Source: Myxococcales bacterium | GTDB taxonomy: Bacteria > Myxococcota_A > Polyangia > Polyangiales > Polyangiaceae | Length of the DNA: 64,000 nt | NCBI GenBank assembly: GCA_016720545.1 | Contig: JADKKK010000018.1 | Coordinates: 84,778-148,777, forward strand | Direction of reading: 5' to 3' | Part shown: piece by piece, positions 32,172-40,113 of the stretch | Layout of the letters: every line of letters begins with the position of its first letter | Numbering within the stretch: position 1 is the first letter of the stretch | Position numbers and translations under genes: made by a program | The notes under the pieces: model-generated | Databases searched by the model: none | What the model saw: only the letters and a program-made list of their open reading frames with translations | What the model was told of the DNA's origin: nothing

Positions 32172-34022
32172 CTACCCGCGCCCCTTGCCTCGTCGGCCCG
32201 TGAGCGCGAGCTTCAAGTACGAGAGCTGACTCTTGGCCGCCTGCAAGGCGAGCTCCACGGGGTCTCGCTCCCGCGCGCCGCGCAGCTCTGCGAGCTCTCC
32301 CGACTCATAGAGCGCGCGGGTCGCGGCGCGCCGGAGCTTTCCGCTCGACGTCTTGGGGAGCGCGCCGGGCGAGAGGGGGAGCGCGTCGTCGAGCGCGAGC
32401 CCGAGCCCCTCGCGGACCGCCTGGCGTACCGCGCTCGACAGGGCCTCCCTCCGCACGGCGGCGCCCGGGCCGACGAGCGCGTCGGCCGCTTCGAAGGCCA
32501 CCACCACGCGCTCCCGATCGGCGGCCGGATCGCCGAAGCCGAACGCGACCGCGCTCCCCTTTCGCACCCCCGGCACGCGACCCGCCTCCCACTCGAGGTC
32601 CTGAGGGTAGTAGTTGCGACCGTTCAGGAGGATGACCTCCTTCGCCCGCCCGCACAGGAAGACTTGGCCCTCGTGGAGGAAGCCGAGGTCGCCCGTGCGC
32701 AGGAAGCGGCCCGCGAGGGCCCCCCGCGTGCGCTCCAGGTCCTCCCAATATCCAGTCATGAGGCTCGGGCCGTGGAGGCGCAGCTCGCCCACCTCGCCCT
32801 CGGGGAGGGGAGCGGCGCTCTCCGTGTCATCCATCGAAAATATGCGTATCTCGTGGTCGGGGAACGCGCTCCCGCAGGAGACGAGGCGCGCGGCGCCCGG
32901 CGAGTCGGGTTCTACCGGGACCGCTTGGCCCGTCGCGGCGAGGCGCTCTGCGTCGATCGCGAGGGTCTGCAGACCGCCCCCGAGCGCGCTGAAGGACACC
33001 GCGAGGCTCGACTCCGCCAGCCCGTACGAGGGGAGCAGCGCCTCGCGGCGAAAGCCGACCTTGGCGAAGGTCTCGGCGAACGTCTCGAGCGTCTCGGGGC
33101 GGATGGGCTCGGCCCCGCACCCCGCGACACGCCACGACGAGAGATCGAGCCCCTCGAGGTCGCGCTCCCGGATGCGCTTGACGGCGAGGGCGAAGGCGAA
33201 GTTGGGCTGGAACGCGATCGTGCCCCGATGGCGCGTGATCGCCTGGAAGAGGCTGACGGGGCGCTTTAGAAAGAGCAGCGACGGGAGGAAGGTGACGCTC
33301 ACCCGGTGGAAGAGCGGCGCCAGCACGAACCCGATGAGCCCCATGTCGTGGTAGAGCGGCAGCCACGAGACGCCCATGTCGGCCTCGGGGTCGGCGCGGA
33401 GCCCGTCGCGCATGATGCACAGGGCGTTGGCTCGGAGGGCCTCGTGGGTGAGCGTGACCCCCTTGGGGCGTGACGTCGAGCCGCTCGTGAACTGAAGGAA
33501 CGCGACGTCGCTGGGGCGCACCGTGGGCGGGCGGAGAGGCTCGAGTGACTCACGGAGGCCCTCGATCGCGAGCACCTGTTCCAGCTCGGGGCACGCCTCC
33601 TGGACCGCTCCGAGCGATCGCTTGATGGCTGCCGTCGTGAGCACCGCGCGCGCGCCGCTCTTCGCCAGGATGTGGCGCGTGTTATCGAGGTACGCCTGCA
33701 TGGGCCCGAGCCCGAGCGGCGGGTAGATCGGCACAGGCACCACGCCCGCGCGGATCGCGCCAAGGAACGCGAGCACGAAGTCCTCGTTCTGCGGGAGGAT
33801 GAGACCGCACCGATCGCCCTTCCGGAGGCCGAGCGCCTGGAGCGCTCCCCCGTACCTGGCGCTGGCGCGCTCGAGGGCCGAAAACGAGAAGGTCGCCTCG
33901 GCGCCGCCGGTCCCGCGGAAGCCCGGGACGCCTTCCTCGGGCACGAAGCGAAACCCGCGCGACGGGTCGACCCCGGCCGCTTCCTCGATGGCGTGGGCGA
34001 CAGACCGGCTAGGTGTCGTCAT
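32172..34022 (-). CDS. fatty-acyl-AMP ligase (FAAL), stand-alone
   Basis: A 616-residue adenylate-forming enzyme. The P-loop FTSGSTSRPKGVTLTH, the SWLPLYHDMGLIG block typical of FAALs, the QPNFAFALAVKRI region, the SYGLAESSLAV motif, the RTGDLGF aspartate and the C-terminal catalytic lysine region PKTSSGKLRR are all visible. FAALs activate fatty acids as acyl-adenylates and load them onto an acyl carrier protein rather than CoA. No PKS or NRPS gene is adjacent, so the acceptor carrier is elsewhere. The ACP fused to ThiE at 10.6 kb is one candidate (speculative). ATG 34022 has GGAG directly upstream; ATG 34040 and earlier starts are also open. Confidence 0.88.
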   Translation of the reverse strand: MTTPSRSVAHAIEEAAGVDPSRGFRFVPEEGVPGFRGTGGAEATFSFSALERASARYGGALQALGLRKGDRCGLILPQNEDFVLAFLGAIRAGVVPVPIYPPLGLGPMQAYLDNTRHILAKSGARAVLTTAAIKRSLGAVQEACPELEQVLAIEGLRESLEPLRPPTVRPSDVAFLQFTSGSTSRPKGVTLTHEALRANALCIMRDGLRADPEADMGVSWLPLYHDMGLIGFVLAPLFHRVSVTFLPSLLFLKRPVSLFQAITRHRGTIAFQPNFAFALAVKRIRERDLEGLDLSSWRVAGCGAEPIRPETLETFAETFAKVGFRREALLPSYGLAESSLAVSFSALGGGLQTLAIDAERLAATGQAVPVEPDSPGAARLVSCGSAFPDHEIRIFSMDDTESAAPLPEGEVGELRLHGPSLMTGYWEDLERTRGALAGRFLRTGDLGFLHEGQVFLCGRAKEVILLNGRNYYPQDLEWEAGRVPGVRKGSAVAFGFGDPAADRERVVVAFEAADALVGPGAAVRREALSSAVRQAVREGLGLALDDALPLSPGALPKTSSGKLRRAATRALYESGELAELRGARERDPVELALQAAKSQLSYLKLALTGRRGKGRG

Positions 34023-34140
34023 CTCCGCAGGATCTAACATCAAAGGCGCCGCCGCGCGAAACCGCGCATGCATGGGGTCGTGCGCCCGACCGAGTCGTTT
34101 TTGACACGCACCCGAGGTTGCCGCGATACTCTCCTCAGCC

Positions 34141-34404
34141 ATGGCCCTCATCGAGACCGAAGAAGCCGCCCGCCGCCTCGCTCGCGCGATCGCCAGCGAT
34201 CTCAGCCTCTACAACGAGGAGAAGATCGTGAACGGGATCACGAACGACAACTTGTTCGACACGCTGGCCGAAGAGATCGAGGAGGGCCGCGCGCTCTTCA
34301 AGCGGCGCGTGGCGCCCGAGCTCTATCCGAAGAACTTCTACGATCGCGCCCTCGTGGACATCCTCGTGAAGGCCAAAGGGCACATCAAGTCGAAGATTTG
34401 GTGA
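34141..34404 (+). CDS. small conserved hypothetical protein
   Basis: An 87-residue cytoplasmic, charged and mostly helical protein (for example TEEAARRLARAIASDL and ALFKRRVAPELYPKNFYDRALVD). It has no cysteine, no signal peptide and no recognised motif. The composition, with more Ile, Asn and Lys than the shadow frames around it, and codon use support a real gene. It starts 118 bp from the divergent acyl-AMP ligase gene and ends 40 bp before rluD, so it may share the rluD transcript. Function unknown. Confidence 0.8.
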   Translation: MALIETEEAARRLARAIASDLSLYNEEKIVNGITNDNLFDTLAEEIEEGRALFKRRVAPELYPKNFYDRALVDILVKAKGHIKSKIW

Positions 34405-34444
34405 GGCTCTGCTGATCTGCGACGGGCTCGCACCCGAGCTCCTC

Positions 34445-35419
34445 GTGCACGTCCCCGAGTCGGCGCGCGGCCTGCGCCTCGATCGGTTCCTGGCGCTCGC
34501 GCTCGAGGGCGTGCCCTCGGCGCCCACGCGGTCTGAGCTCAAGCGATGGATCGACGAGGGGCGCGTGACCGTGGGGGGCGCCGCGAAGAAGGCGGCCGAC
34601 AAGGTCCGCCCTGGCGACGAGGTGCGTGTCCGCCCGGCGTCGCCGCCGCCGACGCGCGCGTTGCCCGACGCGAGCGTGCCGTTCGACGTGCTCTACGAGG
34701 ACGACGAGCTCGTCGTCGTCAACAAGCCGGCCGGCGTCGTCGTGCACCCGGCCGCGGGCCACGCCACGGGCACCCTCGTGAACGGCCTGCTCGCGCGCGG
34801 CTATTTCGATCGGCACGCCCCCTTCGACCTGGGCGAGAGCGTCTTGCACGACGAAGCAGACGCCGAGCGGTCGCGGCCCGGCATCGTCCATCGGCTGGAC
34901 AAGGACACGAGCGGGGTCATGGTCGTGGCGCGCACGCCGCACGCGCGCGAGGGGCTGAAGCGTCAGTTCGCGGAGCACACGATCGATCGCGCGTACGAGG
35001 CGGTGTGCGTGGGGGCGCTCGCGTCGACGACCTTCGCCACGCTGCATGGCCGTAACCCCTCGAATCGGCTGCTCTTTTCGTCACGTGTGAGCGACGGGAA
35101 GCGGGCCGTGACGCACGTCGTCGCGGGCCGCTCCTACCGCGGGCTCGCCACGCGGCTCACGTGCCGCCTCGAGACGGGGCGCACCCACCAGATCCGCGTC
35201 CACCTCTCCGACGCGGGCCACCCGCTCCTTGGCGATCTGGCCTACGGGGGCCCCCCGCGTGATCCGGCGCTCGCGCGGATCGCGCGATCGCTGGGGCGGC
35301 AGGCCCTGCACGCGCAGCGCCTCGGGTTCGTGCACCCGAGCACGGGCGCCGCGCTCGGCTTCGAGGCGGCGCTCCCCGACGATCTCGCGCTGGCCATCGC
35401 TGCGCTCGAAGCGCTGTAA
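34445..35419 (+). CDS. rluD: RluA/RluD-family pseudouridine synthase
   Basis: A 324-residue enzyme with an N-terminal S4-like RNA-binding domain (about 8-65, LRLDRFLALAL to RPGDEVRV). The RluA-type catalytic domain follows, with the catalytic D152 in HRLDKDTSG (149-157), NKPAGVVVHP (93-102) and the TGRTHQIRVH segment. It converts specific uridines of 23S rRNA to pseudouridine, and the S4 domain favours the RluD subgroup over RluA or TruC. The GTG start gives the usual N-terminus. It converges with the flippase-like gene, 6 bp between stops. Confidence 0.9.
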   Translation: MHVPESARGLRLDRFLALALEGVPSAPTRSELKRWIDEGRVTVGGAAKKAADKVRPGDEVRVRPASPPPTRALPDASVPFDVLYEDDELVVVNKPAGVVVHPAAGHATGTLVNGLLARGYFDRHAPFDLGESVLHDEADAERSRPGIVHRLDKDTSGVMVVARTPHAREGLKRQFAEHTIDRAYEAVCVGALASTTFATLHGRNPSNRLLFSSRVSDGKRAVTHVVAGRSYRGLATRLTCRLETGRTHQIRVHLSDAGHPLLGDLAYGGPPRDPALARIARSLGRQALHAQRLGFVHPSTGAALGFEAALPDDLALAIAALEAL

Positions 35420-35425
35420 GGCGGC

Positions 35426-36430
35426 TCAGGCCTCTGCGGGCGGCTCGGCCTCGGCGGGTGCTGCGCTCGGCTTCGCCTCTTCGGCGAGCAGCCCGGGGAA
35501 GCGGCGCTTCAGGAGCGTGAGCGCCACGAAGCCGACGAGCACCGCGAACCACAGCGTGGCGAAGCGCACGAGCATCATCGCGCCGGTCGCGGCGGCCGGG
35601 CTCACGTGGCCGATGTCGTGCATTTGCCCGTTCAGCAGCGTCTCGGTGACGCCGAGGCCGCCGGGCACGGGGATGATGGCGCCTGCGAGGGTGCTGGTGG
35701 CGTAGAAGAACGTGGCGAGCGGCACGCTCACCGGCTCGCCGAAGCCGCGGACGATGATCCACAGCGCGAGGCACTCCAGCGTCCAGGCGCAGAACGAAAT
35801 CAGGGTGGGCGCGACCAGGTTCCGCGGCGAGAGCAGCGTCCGCAGGCTCACGTAGGCGGCGCGCGCCTTGGCGCCGATCTTCTTGAAGGGGCCGGGGAGC
35901 ACCTCGACGAAGCCGATGAGCCGCAGGCTCAGGGTCTGGCTCATGACGACGCCGATGAGCATGGCCACGAGCGCCGCACCCACGCCCGCCCAGACGAGGC
36001 CTCCCTCGAAGCCGAGCGAGCCGAGCACGATGAGCACCACGATGCCGAGCACGTCGGTCACGCGCTCGGCCACGATGATCGGCGCCGTGCGCGTCATGTC
36101 GACCTCGTAGGTCTCGTGGAGCACGAACGACTTGAAGACCTCGCCCACCTTGCCAGGGCTGATCGTGAGGACGAATCCGGACAGGAAGACGAGGAAGCTG
36201 TCGAGCTTCTTCACCCCGCGAATCTCGAGCCGGGAGAGGTAAAACTCCCACTTGAGGAAGCGCAGGATGTAGTTGCCGAACGCGAGCGCGCACGCCGCAG
36301 CGAAGGTCCACCATGCGTAGCCGGTGAGGGCGTCGCGCACCCTGCCGAGGCCGCTGTACACCGCGTAGCCGCCGTACAACAGCACGCCGAAGAGCATGAC
36401 GACGAGCACGCGTCGGAGCGAAAATTTCAT
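35426..36430 (-). CDS. lysylphosphatidylglycerol synthase TM region/UPF0104 family protein
   Basis: This 334-residue membrane protein has seven or eight hydrophobic helices and the motifs of the LPG-synthase transmembrane (AglD-like, PF03706) family. NYILRFLKWEFYL follows the second helix, SPGKVGEVFKS is the conserved loop, and PVPGGLGVTE is the typical helix start near residue 255. Proteins of this family are proposed lipid flippases or accessory proteins of glycolipid assembly. There is no C-terminal LPG synthase domain. The last 25 residues are Ala/Pro/Glu-rich. It lies 13 bp after a small single-helix protein gene on the same strand. Confidence 0.85.
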   Translation of the reverse strand: MKFSLRRVLVVMLFGVLLYGGYAVYSGLGRVRDALTGYAWWTFAAACALAFGNYILRFLKWEFYLSRLEIRGVKKLDSFLVFLSGFVLTISPGKVGEVFKSFVLHETYEVDMTRTAPIIVAERVTDVLGIVVLIVLGSLGFEGGLVWAGVGAALVAMLIGVVMSQTLSLRLIGFVEVLPGPFKKIGAKARAAYVSLRTLLSPRNLVAPTLISFCAWTLECLALWIIVRGFGEPVSVPLATFFYATSTLAGAIIPVPGGLGVTETLLNGQMHDIGHVSPAAATGAMMLVRFATLWFAVLVGFVALTLLKRRFPGLLAEEAKPSAAPAEAEPPAEA

Positions 36431-36443
36431 GGGTCGGACTTGC

Positions 36444-36725
36444 CTACTTGCCTGTGCGGGGCGCGACGCGCAGCCGGAGAGAGGCCAACACCCCGAGACG
36501 CGAGAGCAGCGCGAGGCCGCCGACCACCACGACGAGCGCGATCGCGCCGTAGAACACCCCGCGCGGAGCCTCCCAGCGCCCGCGCGCGAGGCCGGGATCG
36601 GGCCGCGTGACGACCTCGGTGGCCGTCGACGCGGGCGGCGGGCTCGCGCTGGGCGCTTGGGCGGGCGCGGCGGGGCCTGCAGGGCCTGCGGCGGGGCTTG
36701 CGGCGGAAGGTTTGGGGTCCTGCAC
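36444..36725 (-). CDS. small single-pass membrane protein, Pro/Ala-rich
   Basis: A 93-residue frame with a Pro/Ala/Ser-rich N-terminal half and one strong transmembrane helix at about 67-84 (VFYGAIALVVVVGGLALLS), followed by a short basic tail. No family was recognised. The GTG start is weakly supported, with no clear ribosome-binding site. It precedes the flippase-like gene by 13 bp in the same direction and is divergent from the MoxR gene, which makes it a plausible operon partner. The helix is the main reason to accept it as a gene. Confidence 0.5.
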   Translation of the reverse strand: MQDPKPSAASPAAGPAGPAAPAQAPSASPPPASTATEVVTRPDPGLARGRWEAPRGVFYGAIALVVVVGGLALLSRLGVLASLRLRVAPRTGK

Positions 36726-36840
36726 GTCGCGCGGAATTACACGCGGCAGCAGGGCGCGGCAAGTCTCTCGTCCGCGTACGGGCCTGGATCGTCCTCGCTC
36801 GTGTGTGTGAACGGCGCCGTTGGTGCTAGAAACCACGCCC

Positions 36841-37842
36841 GTGAGCGAAGAACCCGTCTCCGACGTCGCGCTGTTGCAGAAGGCGAAGGCCGCCAGGCTG
36901 TCGCTCCACGAGGCCCTCGGCGCGCGCGTCGTCGGCCAGACCGCGGTGATCGACCTCATGCTCATCGCGCTGCTCGCGCGGGGCCACGCGCTGCTCGTGG
37001 GCGTGCCCGGGCTGGCCAAGACGCTGCTCGTCGCGTCGCTCGCCGAGGCCCTCGAACTCTCGTTCGGTCGCGTGCAGTTTACACCCGATTTGCTCCCGGC
37101 CGACATCACCGGCACCGACGTGCTCCAAGAGGACGACGATCCCTCGGGGCAGCGGCGGCGCGTGCGTTTCCTGCCCGGCCCGATCTTTCACAATCTGGTG
37201 CTCGCCGACGAGATCAACCGCACCCCCCCGAAGACTCAGGCCGCGCTGCTCCAGGCCATGCAGGAGCGCCGCGTGACCGTGGGCACGGTCACCCACACGC
37301 TGCCCGATCCCTTCCAGGTGTTCGCCACGCGAAACCCCATCGAGCAGGAGGGCACGTACCCGCTCCCCGAGGCGCAGCTCGACCGATTCCTGCTCGAGGT
37401 GCACGTCGAGTACCCGTCCGAGGCCGAGGAGCGCGAGATCGCCCGGCGCACCACCAGCGCCGCGGTGGGCGAGGTGCCGACCGTTCTGTCCGCGCCGGAG
37501 GTCCGCGCCCTCCAAGACCTCGTGCCGCGCATCCCGGTCACCGAGGCGGCCGTGGAGCTCGCCGTCGCGATCGGGCGAGCCACGCGGCCGAAGGACCGGA
37601 AGGCGCCGGAGGCGGTGGATCACTACGTGCGATTCGGCGCGGGCCCGCGCGGCTCGCAGGCGCTGGTGCTCGCGGCGAAGGCGCGCGCAGCGCTGGCGGG
37701 GGAGGCGGCGGCCGACGTCGAGGACGTGCGCGCCATGGTGACGCCCGTCATGCGGCACCGCCTGGTCCTGTCGTACCGCGCGGAGGCCGAGGGGGTCCGC
37801 GACGCCGACGTGCTCCGCAAGGTGCTCGCGAACCTCGCCTGA
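36841..37842 (+). CDS. MoxR-family AAA+ ATPase
   Basis: A 333-residue AAA+ ATPase with Walker A GVPGLAKT at 54-61, Walker B LVLADEIN at about 119-126, sensor-1 ATRNP and the Q-L-D-R-F arginine region typical of MoxR proteins (PEAQLDRFLLEV). MoxR ATPases act as chaperones that mature or activate partner proteins, usually encoded next door with DUF58 and von Willebrand factor A domains. No such partner follows here; the next gene is a leucyl/arginyl transferase. GTG 36841 was chosen, with TTG 36820 and GTG 36823 also open. Confidence 0.9.
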   Translation: MSEEPVSDVALLQKAKAARLSLHEALGARVVGQTAVIDLMLIALLARGHALLVGVPGLAKTLLVASLAEALELSFGRVQFTPDLLPADITGTDVLQEDDDPSGQRRRVRFLPGPIFHNLVLADEINRTPPKTQAALLQAMQERRVTVGTVTHTLPDPFQVFATRNPIEQEGTYPLPEAQLDRFLLEVHVEYPSEAEEREIARRTTSAAVGEVPTVLSAPEVRALQDLVPRIPVTEAAVELAVAIGRATRPKDRKAPEAVDHYVRFGAGPRGSQALVLAAKARAALAGEAAADVEDVRAMVTPVMRHRLVLSYRAEAEGVRDADVLRKVLANLA

Positions 37843-37923
37843 GCGCGGGCCGCGGTCGTCGGCCTCGCGAGCCCGCGCGCGAATTTCTCCCGCGCGCCGA
37901 GGCGAGCCGCCTATCCTGCTGGG

Positions 37924-38661
37924 GTGGCGCGCGTGCTGTCGACCTTCGTCGAGTCCGACCGCGCGTGCGTGTACCTCGCCGGGGAGCGCGCGCGGCAGGA
38001 CGTGCGCGTCATGGTCGACGTGGGCCCCGAGGAGTACGAGCACCTGCTCGAGCGGGGCTTCCGCCGCTTTGGCGCCGTGTACTTCCGCCCTGCGTGCGCC
38101 GGCTGCGGCGAGTGCCGCTCGATACGAGTGCCCGTGGAGACCTTCCGGCCGAACCAGGCCCAGCGCCGCGCGCGCCGGGCGTGCGCCGATCTCCGCGTGG
38201 AGCTCGGGCCACCCCGGGTCGACGACGAGCGCCTCGCGCTCTTCGCGCGCTGGCACGCGGCGCGCGAGGAGGCCCGCGGCTGGGACCCGTCGCCCACGGA
38301 TCGCGACTCGTATTTCCAGTGCTTCGCGTTCCCTCACGTGTGCGCGCGCGAGCTCGCGTTCTACGACGACGACGCAGGCGGCTCAGGCAAGCTCGTGGCG
38401 ATCGCGATCGCCGACGAGACCCCGCGCGCGTGGAGCGCCGTCTACTGCTTCTACGATCCCGCGTACGCGCGGCGCTCCGTGGGGGTCGCGAGCGTGCTCT
38501 TGCAGATCGAGCTCGCGCGGGCGAGGAGCCTGCCCTACGTGTACCTCGGCTATCGTGTCGCCGGGTGCGCCTCGCTCGCGTACAAGGCCCGGTACGTGCC
38601 GCACGAGCTCTTGTCGGGCCGGCCCGGCGAAGACGAGCCCGCGGTGTGGGCTCCCCCGTGA
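37924..38661 (+). CDS. bpt: aspartate/glutamate leucyltransferase or arginyltransferase (Bpt/Ate)
   Basis: A 245-residue protein of the ATE1/Bpt family, which adds Leu or Arg to the N-terminus of proteins and so marks them for degradation by the ClpS-ClpAP pathway. The N-terminal part has the CAGCGECRSIRVP cysteine cluster (about 59-71), and the C-terminal GNAT-like part has AVYCFYDPAYARRSVGVASVLLQIELAR and PYVYLGYRV. Bacterial members usually act as Bpt, so leucyl transfer is favoured. GTG 37924 is the start. It lies 81 bp after the MoxR gene on the same strand. ClpS and ClpA are not in the window. Confidence 0.9.
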   Translation: MARVLSTFVESDRACVYLAGERARQDVRVMVDVGPEEYEHLLERGFRRFGAVYFRPACAGCGECRSIRVPVETFRPNQAQRRARRACADLRVELGPPRVDDERLALFARWHAAREEARGWDPSPTDRDSYFQCFAFPHVCARELAFYDDDAGGSGKLVAIAIADETPRAWSAVYCFYDPAYARRSVGVASVLLQIELARARSLPYVYLGYRVAGCASLAYKARYVPHELLSGRPGEDEPAVWAPP

Positions 38662-38700
38662 GCGCTCGTCGGTCGTCGCCGACCTGAGGTAGCGTGGGGC

Positions 38701-40101
38701 ATGCGCGACGAAGCCCACGAGGACCCAGGGTCGAAGCCCGCGGCGTCTGCGCCTGCCGCGCCTGCGCAGGCCAAGCCGCGGTCGAGCCGCAGCGGCACGT
38801 GGCTCATCCTCGTCGCGCTCGTCGCCGGCGTGGCCCTCGGTGGCTTCTTTCCGCAGGACAGATACCCACAAATATACGAATTATTTCACTTTTTGTCGAA
38901 GGCTTTCATCGCGCTCATCAAGGGGCTCATCGTCCCGCTGCTCGTGTCGACCCTCGTCGTCGGCGTCGCGCAGACCGGCGACCTCAAGGCTGTCGGCCGG
39001 ATGGGCGGCAAGTCGCTCCTCTACTTCGAGGTCGTCACCACGATCGCGCTCGGTCTCGGGCTGGTCGTGGCGAACACGCTCCAGCCCGGCAGGGGTCTAC
39101 CGATCGATCTCAGCTCGCACGGGGTCGACAAGTCGAAGGCGCAGAGCGGGTGGGACACGGCGATGCACCTCTTCCCGTCGAACCTCGCGAAGCACGCCGT
39201 GGACGGCGACATCTTGCCCATCGTGGTCTTCGCGGTGCTCTTCGGCATCGCCCTCACTCAGCTCGGTGAGCGCAAGAAGGTAGTGCTCGAGCTCGCCGAG
39301 ACCGTCGCGCAGGCGATGTTCAAATACACGGCCATGATCATGAAGCTCACTCCGCTCGGGGTGTTCGGTGCCATGGCGTACAACGTGTCGCACATGGCCG
39401 CGGGCCACACGCTCGAGAGCGGCGCGCGCATCGAGGGCTGGCCGGCCGTGCTCTACCTCGTGTGGCGCTACGCGCGCGTGGTCGGGAGCCTCTACCTCTC
39501 CATGGCGCTCCTCGTCGTGCTCGTGTTCGTGCCGATTCTGCTCGTGGTCCGGGTGAGCCCGCGGAGGTTCTTCGGCGCGATCCGCGAGCCGCTCCTCACC
39601 GCCTACACGACGGCCTCGAGCGAGGCCGCGCTGCCGCAGCTGCTCGAGGTGCTCGTGAAGCTCGGTGTCCCGCGGCGCGTCGCGAGCTTCGTGCTCCCCG
39701 CGGGGTACTCGTTCAACCTGGACGGCTCGACCCTCTACCTCGTGCTCGCGAGCCTTACCATCGCGCAGGCCGCGGGCATCGACATGCCGCTCGGGCGCCA
39801 GCTCTTCATGGTGCTCACGTTCGTGATTACGTCGAAGGGCGTCGCGGGTGTGCCTCGCGCGACGCTCGTCATCATCGCGGCGACCTGCGCGAGCTACGGC
39901 CTGCCCGGCGAGGCGGGGGTCGCCATGCTGCTCGCGGTGGACGAGATCATGGACATGGCGCGCTCCGCGACCAACGTCGCGGGCAACGCGCTCGCGACCG
40001 TCGTGGTGGCGCGCTGGGAGGGCGTGTTCGAGACGGAGCTCGAGCCCGAGCTCGCGGAGGCCCGCGCCACGGACGCCGCCATCGCGAACACACCTCCCTA
40101 A
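38701..40101 (+). CDS. dicarboxylate/amino acid:cation symporter (GltP/DctA family)
   Basis: A 466-residue membrane transporter of the DAACS family. Eight or so helices and two re-entrant loops are implied by the motifs TASSEAALPQ (HP1), GYSFNLDGSTLY, TSKGVAGVPRAT (HP2) and DMARSATNVAGNALATVVVARWEG, which carry the Na+/H+ and substrate-binding residues. It takes up glutamate, aspartate or C4-dicarboxylates. The N-terminal 32 residues are a Pro/Ala/Lys-rich extension. An AT-rich patch around 38870-38895 codes for a helix with more Tyr and Phe than usual. It converges with the mutase gene, 12 bp between stops. Confidence 0.92.
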   Translation: MRDEAHEDPGSKPAASAPAAPAQAKPRSSRSGTWLILVALVAGVALGGFFPQDRYPQIYELFHFLSKAFIALIKGLIVPLLVSTLVVGVAQTGDLKAVGRMGGKSLLYFEVVTTIALGLGLVVANTLQPGRGLPIDLSSHGVDKSKAQSGWDTAMHLFPSNLAKHAVDGDILPIVVFAVLFGIALTQLGERKKVVLELAETVAQAMFKYTAMIMKLTPLGVFGAMAYNVSHMAAGHTLESGARIEGWPAVLYLVWRYARVVGSLYLSMALLVVLVFVPILLVVRVSPRRFFGAIREPLLTAYTTASSEAALPQLLEVLVKLGVPRRVASFVLPAGYSFNLDGSTLYLVLASLTIAQAAGIDMPLGRQLFMVLTFVITSKGVAGVPRATLVIIAATCASYGLPGEAGVAMLLAVDEIMDMARSATNVAGNALATVVVARWEGVFETELEPELAEARATDAAIANTPP

Positions 40102-40113
40102 GTTGCCGGGCCC

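Noticed and set aside
36820..36840. TTG or GTG starts extending the MoxR gene
   Set aside because: They add only a few residues before the conserved region; GTG 36841 gives the more typical start, though this is not decisive.
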